Notes: generated from the letters alone by a model not told the origin. A stretch of 64,000 bases of DNA from Prauserella salsuginis (GCF_024648885.1 NZ_JANBBF010000008.1:868001-932000); one strand, 5' to 3'. Numbered from the stretch's first letter, positions 52,776 to 61,397 are shown. Made by a program: numbers and translations.

Positions 52776-53812
52776 CCGCCGTCACCACGGTCACCGGCCC
52801 GGTGCCCGCCGCCCAGCTCGGGCTGACCCTCACGCACGAGCATCTGCACAACGACGTGCGGGCCGCGGTCGGCCCTCCCGCCGACCCCGGGCTGGCGTGG
52901 TTGCGTGACGCCGAGACCGATTCTCGGATCGCATGGTTGCTGCGCGAGGAGCCCTACGCGTGCCTGGACCACTGCACGCTGGACGATCCGGGACCGGTGG
53001 CCGACGACCTGGCCGCGTTCGCCGCGGCGGGCGGCGGCACGGTCGTCGACGTCACGCCACCGGGCCTGGGCAGGGATCCGCTGGTACTCAAGGAACTGTC
53101 CGAACGCACCGGAGTGCGGATCATCATGGGATCGGGTTGGTACCTGGAGAACTTCCATCCTCCCGGACTGTCCACAACGGACGAATCTGGACTGGCGGCA
53201 GCGCTGCTCGACGAGTTCCGGAGCGGGGCCGGTGGCACGGGCATCTCCCCCGGGGTCATCGGCGAGATCGGCGTCTCCCCCGCCTTCACCGACGCCGAAC
53301 GTCTCGCGCTGCGCGCAGCCGCCGTCGCGCAACGCGAGGCCGGCGTCCCGCTGTACGTGCACCTGCCGGGATGGCAGCGCCGGGCCCACGAGGTGCTCGA
53401 CATCGTCCTCGACGAGGTCGGCGCGGCACCCGGGGCCGTCGTGTTGTGCCACATGGACCCGTCCGGCCACGACGTCGACTACCAGCGGTCGGTCGCACGG
53501 CGCGGCGTGTGGCTGGAGTTCGACATGATCGGCATGCCGTTCCGCTACCCCGGTGAAGGCCAGTCGCCCGCGCCCGCCGACACGGCACGGGCGGTCGCCG
53601 GACTGATCACCGACGGATTCGGCGACCGGCTGCTGCTCAGCCACGACGTGTTCCTCAAGAGCATGCTCACCGTGCACGGCGGCAACGGTTTCCGGTACGT
53701 CCCGACACTGTTCACCGCGCGCCTGCACGAGCTCGGCGTGCCCGCCGACGTGACGTCGGCGCTGCTGCGCGCCAACCCGCCGCGGCTGTTCGAGGCCGCC
53801 GCGGGCGGCTGA
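52772..53812 (+). CDS. Phosphotriesterase-like metal-dependent hydrolase
   Basis: 346 residues, start overlapping the permease stop. Amidohydrolase/PTE fold: LGLTLTHEHLHND (metal His-x-His, about residue 20), GVIGEIGVSPAFT with a Glu in the place of the carboxylated Lys bridge, VPLYVHLPGWQRRAHEVLD, GAVVLCHMDP (His) and RLLLSHDVF (catalytic Asp). PTE relatives in sugar operons hydrolyse phosphorylated sugar lactones; here a lactone or ester derived from the imported compound is the likely substrate (inference). Confidence 0.85.
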   Translation: MTAVTTVTGPVPAAQLGLTLTHEHLHNDVRAAVGPPADPGLAWLRDAETDSRIAWLLREEPYACLDHCTLDDPGPVADDLAAFAAAGGGTVVDVTPPGLGRDPLVLKELSERTGVRIIMGSGWYLENFHPPGLSTTDESGLAAALLDEFRSGAGGTGISPGVIGEIGVSPAFTDAERLALRAAAVAQREAGVPLYVHLPGWQRRAHEVLDIVLDEVGAAPGAVVLCHMDPSGHDVDYQRSVARRGVWLEFDMIGMPFRYPGEGQSPAPADTARAVAGLITDGFGDRLLLSHDVFLKSMLTVHGGNGFRYVPTLFTARLHELGVPADVTSALLRANPPRLFEAAAGG

Positions 53813-53945
53813 GGGCCCACCGGCGCGCTGTACCACCAGCCCGATTCTCCACCGATCCGCTGCCCCACCGAGACCCGCTGTCCTACCAACCCGCACCCGA
53901 CCCCGAGACGGGGCGTCAACCAGCAACCAGAAAGGGAAAATCTCC

Positions 53946-54689
53946 GTGGCACGAGTACTGATCGCCGGTGAAAGCTGGATCACGCAGTCCACCCACATCA
54001 AGGGAGTGGACTCGTTCGTCACGAGTTCGTACGTGGAAGGCGTCGCTCCGCTGCGGACGGCACTGACCGCACGGGGGCACGACGTCGTGCACCTGCCCGC
54101 GCACCTCGTGCCGTCGGACTTCCCCGAGGACCAGGCGGCGCTGGAGGCCTACGACGTCGTCGTGCTGTCCGACATCGGCGCGAACTCGGTGCAGCTCGCA
54201 CCGGCGGTCTTCGAAGGGGCACGCCCCGGCGGCGACCGTCTCGCCGCACTGCGCGACTGGGTCGACGCGGGCGGCGGCCTGCTGATGGTGGGCGGCTACC
54301 TGTCGTTCACCGGGTTCGAGGCGAAGGCCGCCTACCGCAACACGGTCCTGCACGAGGTGCTGCCGGTGGACCTGCTGCCCGAGGACGACCGGGTGGAGCT
54401 GCCGGCGGGCGCCCACGGGCAGGTCGTCGCCGAGCATCCGGCCCTCGGCGACGTGAGTGGCGAGTGGCCGCGCCTGCTCGGCTACAACCGGGTGCGCCCA
54501 CGGCCTGCCACCGAGATCCTCGCGACGATCGGCGACGACCCGCTCGTCGCTGTCGGCGGCTACGGCGAGGGCCGCACCGCCGTGTTCACCTCCGACTGCT
54601 CGCCGCACTGGGCCCCACCCGAGTTCTGCGAACAATGGCCCGGCTACGCGGCCGTGTTCGGCGGCCTGATCGACTGGCTCGCGGCGTGA
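53946..54689 (+). CDS. Glutamine amidotransferase-like (ThuA/DUF1355-type) protein
   Basis: 247 residues from GTG 53946 with AGAAAGGGAAAA upstream, 133 bp after the hydrolase gene. Class I amidotransferase-like fold: ARVLIAGESWITQSTHIKGVDSFVTSSYVEG, LEAYDVVVLSDIGANSV, WVDAGGGLLMVGGYLSFTGF and VGGYGEGRTAVFTSDCSPHWAPPEF. The nucleophilic Cys position normally after GGG is not occupied (LLMVGGY), so it may be a binding rather than hydrolytic protein. Role in the operon unknown. Confidence 0.75.
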   Translation: MARVLIAGESWITQSTHIKGVDSFVTSSYVEGVAPLRTALTARGHDVVHLPAHLVPSDFPEDQAALEAYDVVVLSDIGANSVQLAPAVFEGARPGGDRLAALRDWVDAGGGLLMVGGYLSFTGFEAKAAYRNTVLHEVLPVDLLPEDDRVELPAGAHGQVVAEHPALGDVSGEWPRLLGYNRVRPRPATEILATIGDDPLVAVGGYGEGRTAVFTSDCSPHWAPPEFCEQWPGYAAVFGGLIDWLAA

Positions 54690-55318
54690 GCCGGTCGCGT
54701 CACCTCCTGCATACCTGCGAACCCGCACTCGAGCGGGCGGCCGGCATGCGGTTCGTCCGAGACGTCCACGACGGCACGATCGGCGAGCCGGAGTACGCAC
54801 GGTATCTGGAGTTCGAGGCCGGATTCGTCGACACCGCGGCACGACTGCACGGGCTCGCGGTGTGGCAGGCACCGCACTGGCGGGCCGTCACCCGCAACGC
54901 CGGCGCCCTGCACGGACTGACGACCGAGCAGACCGAGTACTTCGCGGCCGCGCGCGCGGCGTGGCCCGTCGCAGCCGAGGTGTCCGACGCGGCACGGCGC
55001 GCCGCGTCGGTGCTGTCGGACTACGCCGTCGCGGCCGCCGAGGACGGCGGCTACCCGGCCGTCACCACGGTTCTGTTCGCCGCGGAGACGCTGTATCTGA
55101 CCTGGTGCACCCGTGCCCACCGCGACGGGACGCCCCCCGCGGGTCCGATCGCCGACTGGGTCGCCCTGCACACCCGCGACCCGTTCGTCTCCGGCGTCGA
55201 CGCGCTCGGCGCAGCCGTCGACGAACTGCCCGCCGACGTACCCGACGACCGTCTCGCCGCGTGGTTCACCGGCATGCTCGACGCCGAGATCAGCTTCCAC
55301 GACGCGGTGTACCTGTAA
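54686..55318 (+). CDS. TenA/thiaminase-2-like helical protein
   Basis: 210 residues, GTG 54686 in the stop of the previous gene (GTGA). All-helical TenA-like profile: FVRDVHDGTIGEPEYARYLEFEAGFVDTAARLHGLAVWQAP, EQTEYFAAARAAWP, LFAAETLYLTWCTRAH and WFTGMLDAEISFHDAVYL, with Glu and Tyr residues placed as in the pyrimidine-binding pocket. The usual Cys of thiaminase-2 (C135 in B. subtilis) is not obvious. TenA hydrolyses aminopyrimidines in thiamine salvage; here it may act on another heterocycle. Last gene of the operon. Confidence 0.75.
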   Translation: MSRSRHLLHTCEPALERAAGMRFVRDVHDGTIGEPEYARYLEFEAGFVDTAARLHGLAVWQAPHWRAVTRNAGALHGLTTEQTEYFAAARAAWPVAAEVSDAARRAASVLSDYAVAAAEDGGYPAVTTVLFAAETLYLTWCTRAHRDGTPPAGPIADWVALHTRDPFVSGVDALGAAVDELPADVPDDRLAAWFTGMLDAEISFHDAVYL

Positions 55319-55439
55319 GCGGGCCGCACGGCACGATTACGGGAGCGGGGCCGGCGCGCCATCCCGGCCTAACGGCATGCGGGAACACAAGACGGCGCGG
55401 AGAACGCCGCAGCCGGACGCCACCCGCCCCTGCGGAACC

Positions 55440-55499
55440 GGGCCGCCCCCGCCGTGGTCCCCTCGCGCAGGTCGCGGCGGGGCCACGGCGGGGCGGCCC
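55440..55499. terminator. Long hairpin between convergent TenA-like and PPOX genes
   Basis: GGGCCGCCCCCGCCGTGG pairs with CCACGGCG plus GGGCGGCCC (one bulge); a GGTCCCC/GGGGCC extension continues inward. Position between convergent stops supports a bidirectional terminator. Confidence 0.65.
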
Positions 55500-55524
55500 T
55501 GGACGGGCGAGCGGCCGGGCGGGC

Positions 55525-55989
55525 TCAGTCTCCTGCCAGCTCGGGAGGGAATCCGCCGGTCGCGATCGGACCCCAGTCATCGATCGTGATCCGCAACAGG
55601 GACTTGCCCTGCCGCTGCATCGCCTCGCGGTACTCGTCCCAGTCGGGGTGTTCCCCGGAGATGCAGCGGAAGTACTCGACGAGACCGTCGAGCGCATCGG
55701 GCATGTCGAGCACCTCGGCAGTGCCGTCGAGCTGTACCCAGGCGTCGTTCCACTCCTCGGAGAGCACGCACAACGACACGGTCGGGTTCCGCCGCGCGTT
55801 GCGGGTCTTCGCTCGGCTCGGGTACGTGGAGATGACGACCCGGCCGCTCTCGTCCACACCACAGGTGACCGGCGACAGCTGTGGCCTGCCGTCGGTTCGC
55901 GTCGTCATCAGCACCGTGCGGTGGCGCGGCCGCACGAACTCCAGGAGCGTGTCCCTGCCGACCCGTTCGGCGGTGGCGATGCGTGGCAA
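55525..55989 (-). CDS. PPOX-class (F420/FMN-binding split-barrel) oxidoreductase
   Basis: 154 residues from TTG 55989 with AGGAGG 8 nt upstream. Split-barrel flavin/F420 family: LLEFVRPRHRTVLMTTRTDGRPQLSPVTCGVDESGRVVISTYPSRAKTRNARRNPTVSLCVL, then WVQLDGTAEVLD and WDEYREAMQRQGKSLLRITIDDWGP. Typical of actinobacterial F420-dependent enzymes of the PPOX class. Substrate unknown. Monocistronic. Confidence 0.88.
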   Translation of the reverse strand: MPRIATAERVGRDTLLEFVRPRHRTVLMTTRTDGRPQLSPVTCGVDESGRVVISTYPSRAKTRNARRNPTVSLCVLSEEWNDAWVQLDGTAEVLDMPDALDGLVEYFRCISGEHPDWDEYREAMQRQGKSLLRITIDDWGPIATGGFPPELAGD

Positions 55990-56155
55990 CTCTCCAACCT
56001 CCTGGTGTGCTCGTCCTCACCGGCGACCCGTCCGATCCACGGGTGTACGCGGCCGAACTGTACCGCCCCACCGCGGCCGCCGGCCGCAACGTCTCACCGC
56101 GGTGGTGCCGTCGTCGCGGCAGTTTCTACCGACGCGGCGGCGCCTTCACGGCGGC

Positions 56156-56246
56156 GTCGTTCACCGACGGCGGCGTCGTTCACCACAGTGCCTTCCTGCA
56201 CCGCAGCGTCTTCCTGCACCGCGGTGTCGTCGTGCACCGCGGTGTC
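56156..56246. repeat. About five degenerate 18-bp tandem repeats
   Basis: The clearest units are TTCCTGCACCGCAGCGTC (56193), TTCCTGCACCGCGGTGTC (56211) and GTCGTGCACCGCGGTGTC (56229). Two more diverged copies precede them. Confidence 0.8.
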
Positions 56247-56660
56247 TTCTCTCGCCACACCGCCCGTCCCCGCGGCGACCTCGTACCGCCGCGACCGGCC
56301 CTCGCCGCGACCTCGTGCCGCAGCGCAGTCCCACGGGCCCGGCTGCCGGTACGCACCACGGATACGGTTACCGATCGTCGCCGGCAGCTGTCCGGCCGAT
56401 CTCTGTGATCATTTTTCGGTTTCGTGAAATGTCTCTACCAATACATTTTCACGAATGAATCACGAGTGGCATTCACGTTCCGTATCCGGTTATCACGCAG
56501 TGTATTCGACGTGGCACGCCGAGCACAGTGACACGTCCGAGCGATATCGACGAGCCGTGACCGGACACCCACACAATGCCGTCACCATGGCCGTCGCCGC
56601 CGGCACAGTCACTCACACGTGCCATTATTTTCGCTGGTCACAGCGTTTTGACCGGCGGAC

Positions 56661-56688
56661 TTGGCCAATCGACCCGTGTTTCTGATAC
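56661..56688 (+). promoter_or_regulatory. Candidate promoter of the transglycosylase-like gene
   Basis: TTGGCC and TGATAC are separated by 16 bp. The predicted transcript would start about 225 nt before the GTG at 56921. Confidence 0.4.
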
Positions 56689-56920
56689 GTTCGCGCAGTT
56701 GTCTGGCGCGAGTCAAAGAAAGCCGACTCCTGGGCGCCTAAACCTTCTCCCGGAAAACGATCTGTGTTCCACGACACCGATCCGTGACTTTTCCGTTGCT
56801 GTTTCGTAATCTCTCGGAAGGTGTTCGCGACAACCCCGCGTGTTCCCCAGCACGGTCGCGACCCTGCCGATCCGGAACCCCGACCGGTCGGCACGCGAAA
56901 CAAAAAAGGAGAACCACCCC

Positions 56921-57790
56921 GTGGAGTGGAACGACATCCCCCGGAACGCGAAGAACATCTTCGCGCGAAAGGCCCTGACCCCGAGTTCCCCGAAGCTGAA
57001 CGCCTCCTTGAAGGAGAGTGTCCGCGGCTACGCCGCCGTCGGACTCCTCGCCACCGCCCTCGCCGGAGTGGTCGGCCAGGCCGCGTTCGCCGACGAGGAG
57101 GTCAACCCGGCCGCAACCCAGCGCACCGCTGATTCGGCGGTGCAGAACGCCGGCGTGGTCCGTGCGCACAGCCACTTCGGCGTCGCCCAGCTCGGCGAGA
57201 AGGCCTCCGATTCCCAGAAGTCCAACGATTCCGGGAAGTCCGAGCAGAACGGCGGTTCCGGTGGCCAGGCCCAGCCCGCGGGCCAGGCCGACGAAGACAG
57301 CAAGCAGCAGGCCGATCAGCAGCAGGCCCAGCCGCAGCAGGCCCAGCCGCAGCAGAAGCAGCAGGCCGACAAGCAGGCGCAGAACCAGCCCGCCCCGAAG
57401 GCCAAGCCCAAGCCTGCGCCGAAGCCGCAGTTCGACCAGGTCGACCGCTGGATCAACCGTGCGATCGACATCCTGCGGCAGAACAACGTCGAGATCACCC
57501 ACGAGAAGCGGGACGAGATCCGCACGATCATCGAGAAGGAGTCGAGCGGAGACCCGCGGGCCATCAACCTGTGGGACAGCAACGCGGCCAAGGGCATCCC
57601 GTCGAAGGGCCTGATGCAGACCATCGACCCGACGTTCGACGCCCACAAGCTGGCGGGCCACGACGACATCTACAACCCGGTCGACAACATCATCGCCGGT
57701 GTCCGGTACACGCTGGACCGCTACGGCAACTTCGACGAGCACCCCGGCCTCGCCTCGATGGCCGGTGGCGGTGACTACCAGGGTTACTGA
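56921..57790 (+). CDS. Secreted lysozyme/transglycosylase-like (SLT/Rpf-type) protein
   Basis: 289 residues from GTG 56921, preceded by AAGGAG at good spacing. A long signal region (VRGYAAVGLLATALAGVVGQAAFA, cleavage after AFA about residue 58) is followed by a Gln/Ala/Pro/Lys-rich linker (about 100-170, QQAQPQQAQPQQKQQ). The C-terminal domain FDQVDRWINRAIDILRQNNVEITHEKRDEIRTIIEKESSGDPRAINLWDSNAAKGIPSKGLMQTIDPTFDAHKL has the SLT Glu in EKESSGDP and the GLMQTI motif. Expected to cut peptidoglycan glycan strands outside the cell. Long leader suggests post-transcriptional control. Confidence 0.85.
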   Translation: MEWNDIPRNAKNIFARKALTPSSPKLNASLKESVRGYAAVGLLATALAGVVGQAAFADEEVNPAATQRTADSAVQNAGVVRAHSHFGVAQLGEKASDSQKSNDSGKSEQNGGSGGQAQPAGQADEDSKQQADQQQAQPQQAQPQQKQQADKQAQNQPAPKAKPKPAPKPQFDQVDRWINRAIDILRQNNVEITHEKRDEIRTIIEKESSGDPRAINLWDSNAAKGIPSKGLMQTIDPTFDAHKLAGHDDIYNPVDNIIAGVRYTLDRYGNFDEHPGLASMAGGGDYQGY

Positions 57791-57824
57791 GCACGCGGCG
57801 CAGCCGCAGCCGATCGGTCTCGTC

Positions 57825-57863
57825 GGGCCGCTCGGGGATTCGCGACGGATCCCCGAGCGGCCC
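57825..57863. terminator. Bidirectional hairpin terminator
   Basis: A perfect 15-bp stem (GGGCCGCTCGGGGAT and its complement) with a 9-nt loop, between the convergent transglycosylase-like and SDR genes. Confidence 0.8.
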
Positions 57864-57883
57864 GCTCGCGTGCGCGGGCGAGG

Positions 57884-58663
57884 TCAGAGCGCGTGGCCAC
57901 CGGCGACCTGCACAACCTGGCCGGTGATCCAGCGGGCCTGGTGCGAGGCCAGGAAGACGACGGCGTCCGCGATGTCGTCGGGCTCGCCGACCCGTCCCAT
58001 GGGCACGGCGCGGGTGGCGTGTTCCAGGAGTTCGCCATCGAGCCAACCGGTCTGCACCGGGCCCGGTGCGACGGCGTTCACCCGAACCCCGGACGGTGCG
58101 AGATCCAGCGCGGTAGCTCGCGTGACCGCCTCGAGCACGGCCTTCGACGTCCCGTAGCCCACCTGCCCGGGAAACGCCCGCGCGGCATCGGTCGACACGT
58201 TGATCACACACGGCGGATCGCCACCCTGCCGCTCCCGGACGAGTTCGGCGGTCAGGAGTGCCGGAACAACCGCGTTCACGCGGTAATGCCGCTCGAGCGA
58301 CCCGCGGGTGACCGTGTCCACGGTGTCCGGCGTCTCGCAGTGCGCCGCGTTGTTGACCAGAACGTCTACCGAACCGAGGCGCTCGACCACCTCCCGCACC
58401 AGCGCCCGGGCCGCAGCCTCGGCCGACAGGTCCGCCTCGACGGCGATCGCGCCGTCGAGCTCGTCGGCCAGCCGCCACGCCTGCTCGGCCGGCGGCGTGA
58501 CATGAGCCCATGAGGTCTCGGCCGGCGCAGGAGACTCGGCTTCCAGGTAATGGATCGCGACGCGAGCCTCCTGAGCCGCGAAAGCACGGCTGATCGCCGC
58601 GCCGATGTTGCCCGCACCGCCGGTCACGAGGACGTTCCGCCCCGCAAGACGAGGATCGATCAT
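57884..58663 (-). CDS. Short-chain dehydrogenase/reductase (SDR)
   Basis: 259 residues. Classical SDR motifs: NVLVTGGAGNIGAAISRAFA (NAD(P) binding), DVLVNNAAHCE, CVINVSTDAA (catalytic Ser), YGTSKAVLEAVT (YxxxK) and a PGPVQTGWLDGE stretch. The cofactor region lacks a clear NADP-specifying Arg pair. Substrate unknown; monocistronic, convergent with the transglycosylase gene. Confidence 0.9.
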   Translation of the reverse strand: MIDPRLAGRNVLVTGGAGNIGAAISRAFAAQEARVAIHYLEAESPAPAETSWAHVTPPAEQAWRLADELDGAIAVEADLSAEAAARALVREVVERLGSVDVLVNNAAHCETPDTVDTVTRGSLERHYRVNAVVPALLTAELVRERQGGDPPCVINVSTDAARAFPGQVGYGTSKAVLEAVTRATALDLAPSGVRVNAVAPGPVQTGWLDGELLEHATRAVPMGRVGEPDDIADAVVFLASHQARWITGQVVQVAGGHAL

Positions 58664-58727
58664 GCCGGTGTCCTACCGGCACCCCATCCCGGTGTCGACC
58701 GATTTTCCGACGGCACGACGCCGCTCG

Positions 58728-59576
58728 TCAGGGTTTGCGGCCGAGGCCGACGATGCCGCTCGAGGTGGCCGGGTTCGCGCGGAACTCTTCCGATGCGGGT
58801 GATGCGCGCAGCTCCGGCTTCCACTCCGGCGTCCATGTGATACCGGGCTCGACGAGTTCGAGGCCGTCGAAGAACTGCGCGAACTCCTCGCGGGACCGGA
58901 GGAACAGCGGCGAGCTCGAGCGGGCGTACTGCGCCCTGATCGCCTCCCGTTCGTTCTGGCCCTCGTCCGGTACCCCGTCGTCGGTCAGGTGCGAGGTCAG
59001 CAGGTACGAGCCGGGCCGGAGGCGGTCGAGGTAGTCGCGGATGACGCCGCGCGGATCGTCGTCCGGGCCGAAGAAGTACAGCACGTTGACCGCGATCAGG
59101 CCGATCGGCTTCGTGGGATCGAGCACGCCGGTGTCGAGCGCCGCCTCCCACACCTCGTCGACGTCGAGCAGGTCGGCGTGGATCACGGCGTGGCGGGTCG
59201 GATCACCCTCCTGTTCGAGCAACACCCGCGAGTGCGCCACCGCCACGGACTCGTTGTCGACATAGACACAGCGACTGTCGGCGTTGACCGAATCGGCGAT
59301 CTCGTGGACGTTGCCCACCGTCGGCACACCGGATCCGAGGTCGAGGAACTGGGTGATGCCCTGATCGGCGAGGTACTGCACACCGCGGCCGAGGAACTCC
59401 CGCCCGACGCGGGCCATCGTCCGCACGATCGGGAAGGTCTCGACGGCCTTCGCGCCGAACTCGCGGTCGATCGCCCAGTTGTTGTGCCCGCCGAGGAACC
59501 AGTCGTAGATCCGCGCGGGATTCGGGCGTTCCAGATCCACGCCCTCCGGTACGGAGCCCTGGCCGTTCGGCGCCAT
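58728..59576 (-). CDS. SAM-dependent methyltransferase, DUF574 (Methyltransf_19) family
   Basis: 282 residues from ATG 59576 with GAGGAGG upstream. Starts LERPNPARIYDWFLGGHNNWAIDREFGAKAVE, the strict N-terminal signature of the actinomycete DUF574 family, then FLDLGSGVPTVGNVHEIA (SAM motif I), CVYVDNESVAVAHSR and IGLIAVNVLYFFGPDDDP. Streptomycetes and relatives carry many paralogs; substrates are unknown. Stands alone. Confidence 0.92.
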   Translation of the reverse strand: MAPNGQGSVPEGVDLERPNPARIYDWFLGGHNNWAIDREFGAKAVETFPIVRTMARVGREFLGRGVQYLADQGITQFLDLGSGVPTVGNVHEIADSVNADSRCVYVDNESVAVAHSRVLLEQEGDPTRHAVIHADLLDVDEVWEAALDTGVLDPTKPIGLIAVNVLYFFGPDDDPRGVIRDYLDRLRPGSYLLTSHLTDDGVPDEGQNEREAIRAQYARSSSPLFLRSREEFAQFFDGLELVEPGITWTPEWKPELRASPASEEFRANPATSSGIVGLGRKP

Positions 59577-59726
59577 CGTTCCTCCTCGTCGTCCCCGCGG
59601 ACGCGTCGTTGATCAACCGCCGCCGTCACCCTACCGAGGGAGCAGGCTGCTTCCCATCCCGCGCGGAGTGCCCGGTTCCGGGCCTCGTCCCACCCGCGCG
59701 GGGCCCACCCGCGCACGCGGGGCCGA

Positions 59727-61397
59727 TCAGCGGACGAGCCCGGTGATGCGGGTGCGCATGTCCTCACCGAGGAATCGACGCAGCGCGGCGGTGAGCTCGT
59801 GGCGAGCCTGCTGCTGATCGGCCGCGAACGCGCCAGCCAGCTCGCCCATGGCCAGCAGCGTTCCGGTGGGCGCGCGCCCCGCTTCGTGCATGCGTGCGGC
59901 GTGTTCGCGCAGCCCGTCGCTCTGCACCTCACCGTCCTGGAACGCGCCGAGGATGTCCTGGAGCTTCTTGAGCCGTTTCAGCACCGCCGCGTGCTCGGCG
60001 GCCGGGCACAGCGGCCGCGCGAACTCCAGCAGGTACCGCAGCTCCTTGCACCGCTTCCGCAGGTTGTGCACGTCCTCGGCAGGCGTTTCCGGGGTGATCG
60101 CCGCGGCCTTGCGGGTCACCTTCTTCGCCGTGCGCGCCAGCCGGTCCCGCACGAACGTCCTGACGTCGGGAACCCGGCCGGCCTCGCCGCCCGCCGCCCC
60201 GGTGTCCTCGGTCGTCCCGGTGTCCTCGGCCGCACCTGTGTCCTCGGCCGCACCGGTGTCGCCGTCACCGATGACGTCCGTCAGGGTCGCGGGCCACTCC
60301 TCCAGCAGCCGGGTGAACCGGCGGGTGCGCAGCGCACGGACGAGTGCGCGCCGGGCAGTGTCGCGCTCGCGGTGGAGATGGTCGCGGAACGGCGCGAGGT
60401 CGTCCGACTCGCCTGCCGTGAGCCTGCCGGCGAGGTCGTCGAATCCGAGCAGGTAGACGTCGAGGTCGCGCGTCGGCCCGGTCACCTCGCCCAACCACGT
60501 CAACGCCGCCGAGTGCCGCTCGACCGGCCGCGCCGGCAGTACGTCGCCTGCGAGTTTCAGCAGTGACCGGGTCCGCCGCACGGCCACGCGCAGATCGTGC
60601 AGATACTCCGTGTCGACGTCGGCGATCGTGCCGTCCACGTTGGCTGCGATCGCACGGGCGTGCGCCCGCAGCGCGAGCGCGACGGCCACGTCGGCGGGCA
60701 TGTCGGGCGACAGTTCCGGGGGCTCGGGCCGATCCGGCAGACCGGCCGCGGCCAGCAACTCCTCGTAGAGGTCACCGGAGTGTTTGCGGAACGTCCTGCC
60801 CGCGTCGTCACCGCCCTGCGACCGAGGAGCGCAGAGGGCCTTCCTGATCCGTTTCGCGTGCTTGCCCACGCCCGTGGTGAGCACGTCGACACGGATGAGC
60901 GGCTCCGTACGCACCGGCTCCTGCACGGTCGTCTCCCGCCAGACGAGACCGGCGACCACCCTTGCCTCCTCGTCCCGCACGTGCACCTCGCGGGTCACCG
61001 TGCGGGCACGCAACACGGGCGCGACGGCACGCACCCACATCGGTCCGGCGACGAGCTCGCGGACGTCGCCGTCGGGCAATTCGCCGGCGAGTGCGGGCCA
61101 CTCGGGTGGTCCGGACAACGGAGTGCTCGCAGTGTCGTCGCCACGAGTAGCGGTCAGTGAACCGGGGCCGGAGGCGCGGTCGTGGGTCAGCCGCACGCCC
61201 TTGCGCCGCAGTCGCCAGTCGGCGGTGTCGAGGTGGGTTCGGTTGCGAATCCGGCGCGGACCGGCCTCGAGGGTGTAGCGCGACGGCACGACCGGCTCCA
61301 GCGCGGCGAGCACGGTGTCGGCCTCACCCCGCGTCGCCGCACCGTCGACGAGCAGCGTCCCGAAGACCGTCGGCTGCGGCTCCACGTCGTCTCGCAC
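59727..61397 (-). CDS. CYTH and CHAD domain protein
   Basis: 556 residues from GTG 61397, chosen because GAGGAGG lies 6 nt upstream; a GTG at 61415 is possible. The N-terminal CYTH domain is diverged, with RNRTHLDTADWRLRRKGVRLTHDR and a following Glu/Arg-rich sheet; two CHAD-type helical regions follow: MPADVAVALALRAHARAIAANVDGTIADVDTEYLHDLRVAVRRTRSLLKLAGDVLP and ITPETPAEDVHNLRKRCKELRYLLEFARPLCP. CHAD His/Arg helices bind polyphosphate; CYTH acts on triphosphates. An internal 18-bp repeat (60201-60254) encodes an acidic GAAEDT linker. Likely linked to polyphosphate handling. Confidence 0.88.
   Translation of the reverse strand: MRDDVEPQPTVFGTLLVDGAATRGEADTVLAALEPVVPSRYTLEAGPRRIRNRTHLDTADWRLRRKGVRLTHDRASGPGSLTATRGDDTASTPLSGPPEWPALAGELPDGDVRELVAGPMWVRAVAPVLRARTVTREVHVRDEEARVVAGLVWRETTVQEPVRTEPLIRVDVLTTGVGKHAKRIRKALCAPRSQGGDDAGRTFRKHSGDLYEELLAAAGLPDRPEPPELSPDMPADVAVALALRAHARAIAANVDGTIADVDTEYLHDLRVAVRRTRSLLKLAGDVLPARPVERHSAALTWLGEVTGPTRDLDVYLLGFDDLAGRLTAGESDDLAPFRDHLHRERDTARRALVRALRTRRFTRLLEEWPATLTDVIGDGDTGAAEDTGAAEDTGTTEDTGAAGGEAGRVPDVRTFVRDRLARTAKKVTRKAAAITPETPAEDVHNLRKRCKELRYLLEFARPLCPAAEHAAVLKRLKKLQDILGAFQDGEVQSDGLREHAARMHEAGRAPTGTLLAMGELAGAFAADQQQARHELTAALRRFLGEDMRTRITGLVR
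60201..60254. repeat. Three 18-bp tandem repeats in the CYTH-CHAD linker
   Basis: GTGTCCTCGG(T/C)CG(T/C)(A/C)CC-like units encode TGAAED-type acidic hexapeptides on the minus strand, within a linker between the two CHAD halves. Confidence 0.8.

Larger units (their letters stand above)
55990..56920. other. Long gene-poor region, AT-richer in its second half
   Basis: 931 bp. 56156-56246 holds degenerate 18-bp repeats. 56400-56900 is clearly lower in GC than the flanks and includes an inverted repeat (TTCGTGAAATGT at 56421 and ACATTTTCACGAA at 56443). It also holds a promoter candidate (TTGGCC 56661-56666, TGATAC 56683-56688) and a roughly 225-nt leader of the downstream transglycosylase gene. 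Short frames here (for example 56455-56685) have no ribosome-binding site and no recognisable domain. Confidence 0.55.

Noticed and set aside
55881-56408. Plus-strand frame of 175 codons containing hexapeptide repeats
   Set aside because: It overlaps the PPOX gene, has no ribosome-binding site and shows no recognisable domain.
56455-56685. Possible 76-residue gene in the AT-richer gap
   Set aside because: No Shine-Dalgarno sequence, no similarity, and the composition is not protein-like.
56690-56920. A ydaO (c-di-AMP) riboswitch ahead of the transglycosylase-like gene
   Set aside because: The conserved core sequences expected for that class are not visible in the leader, so I do not call it.
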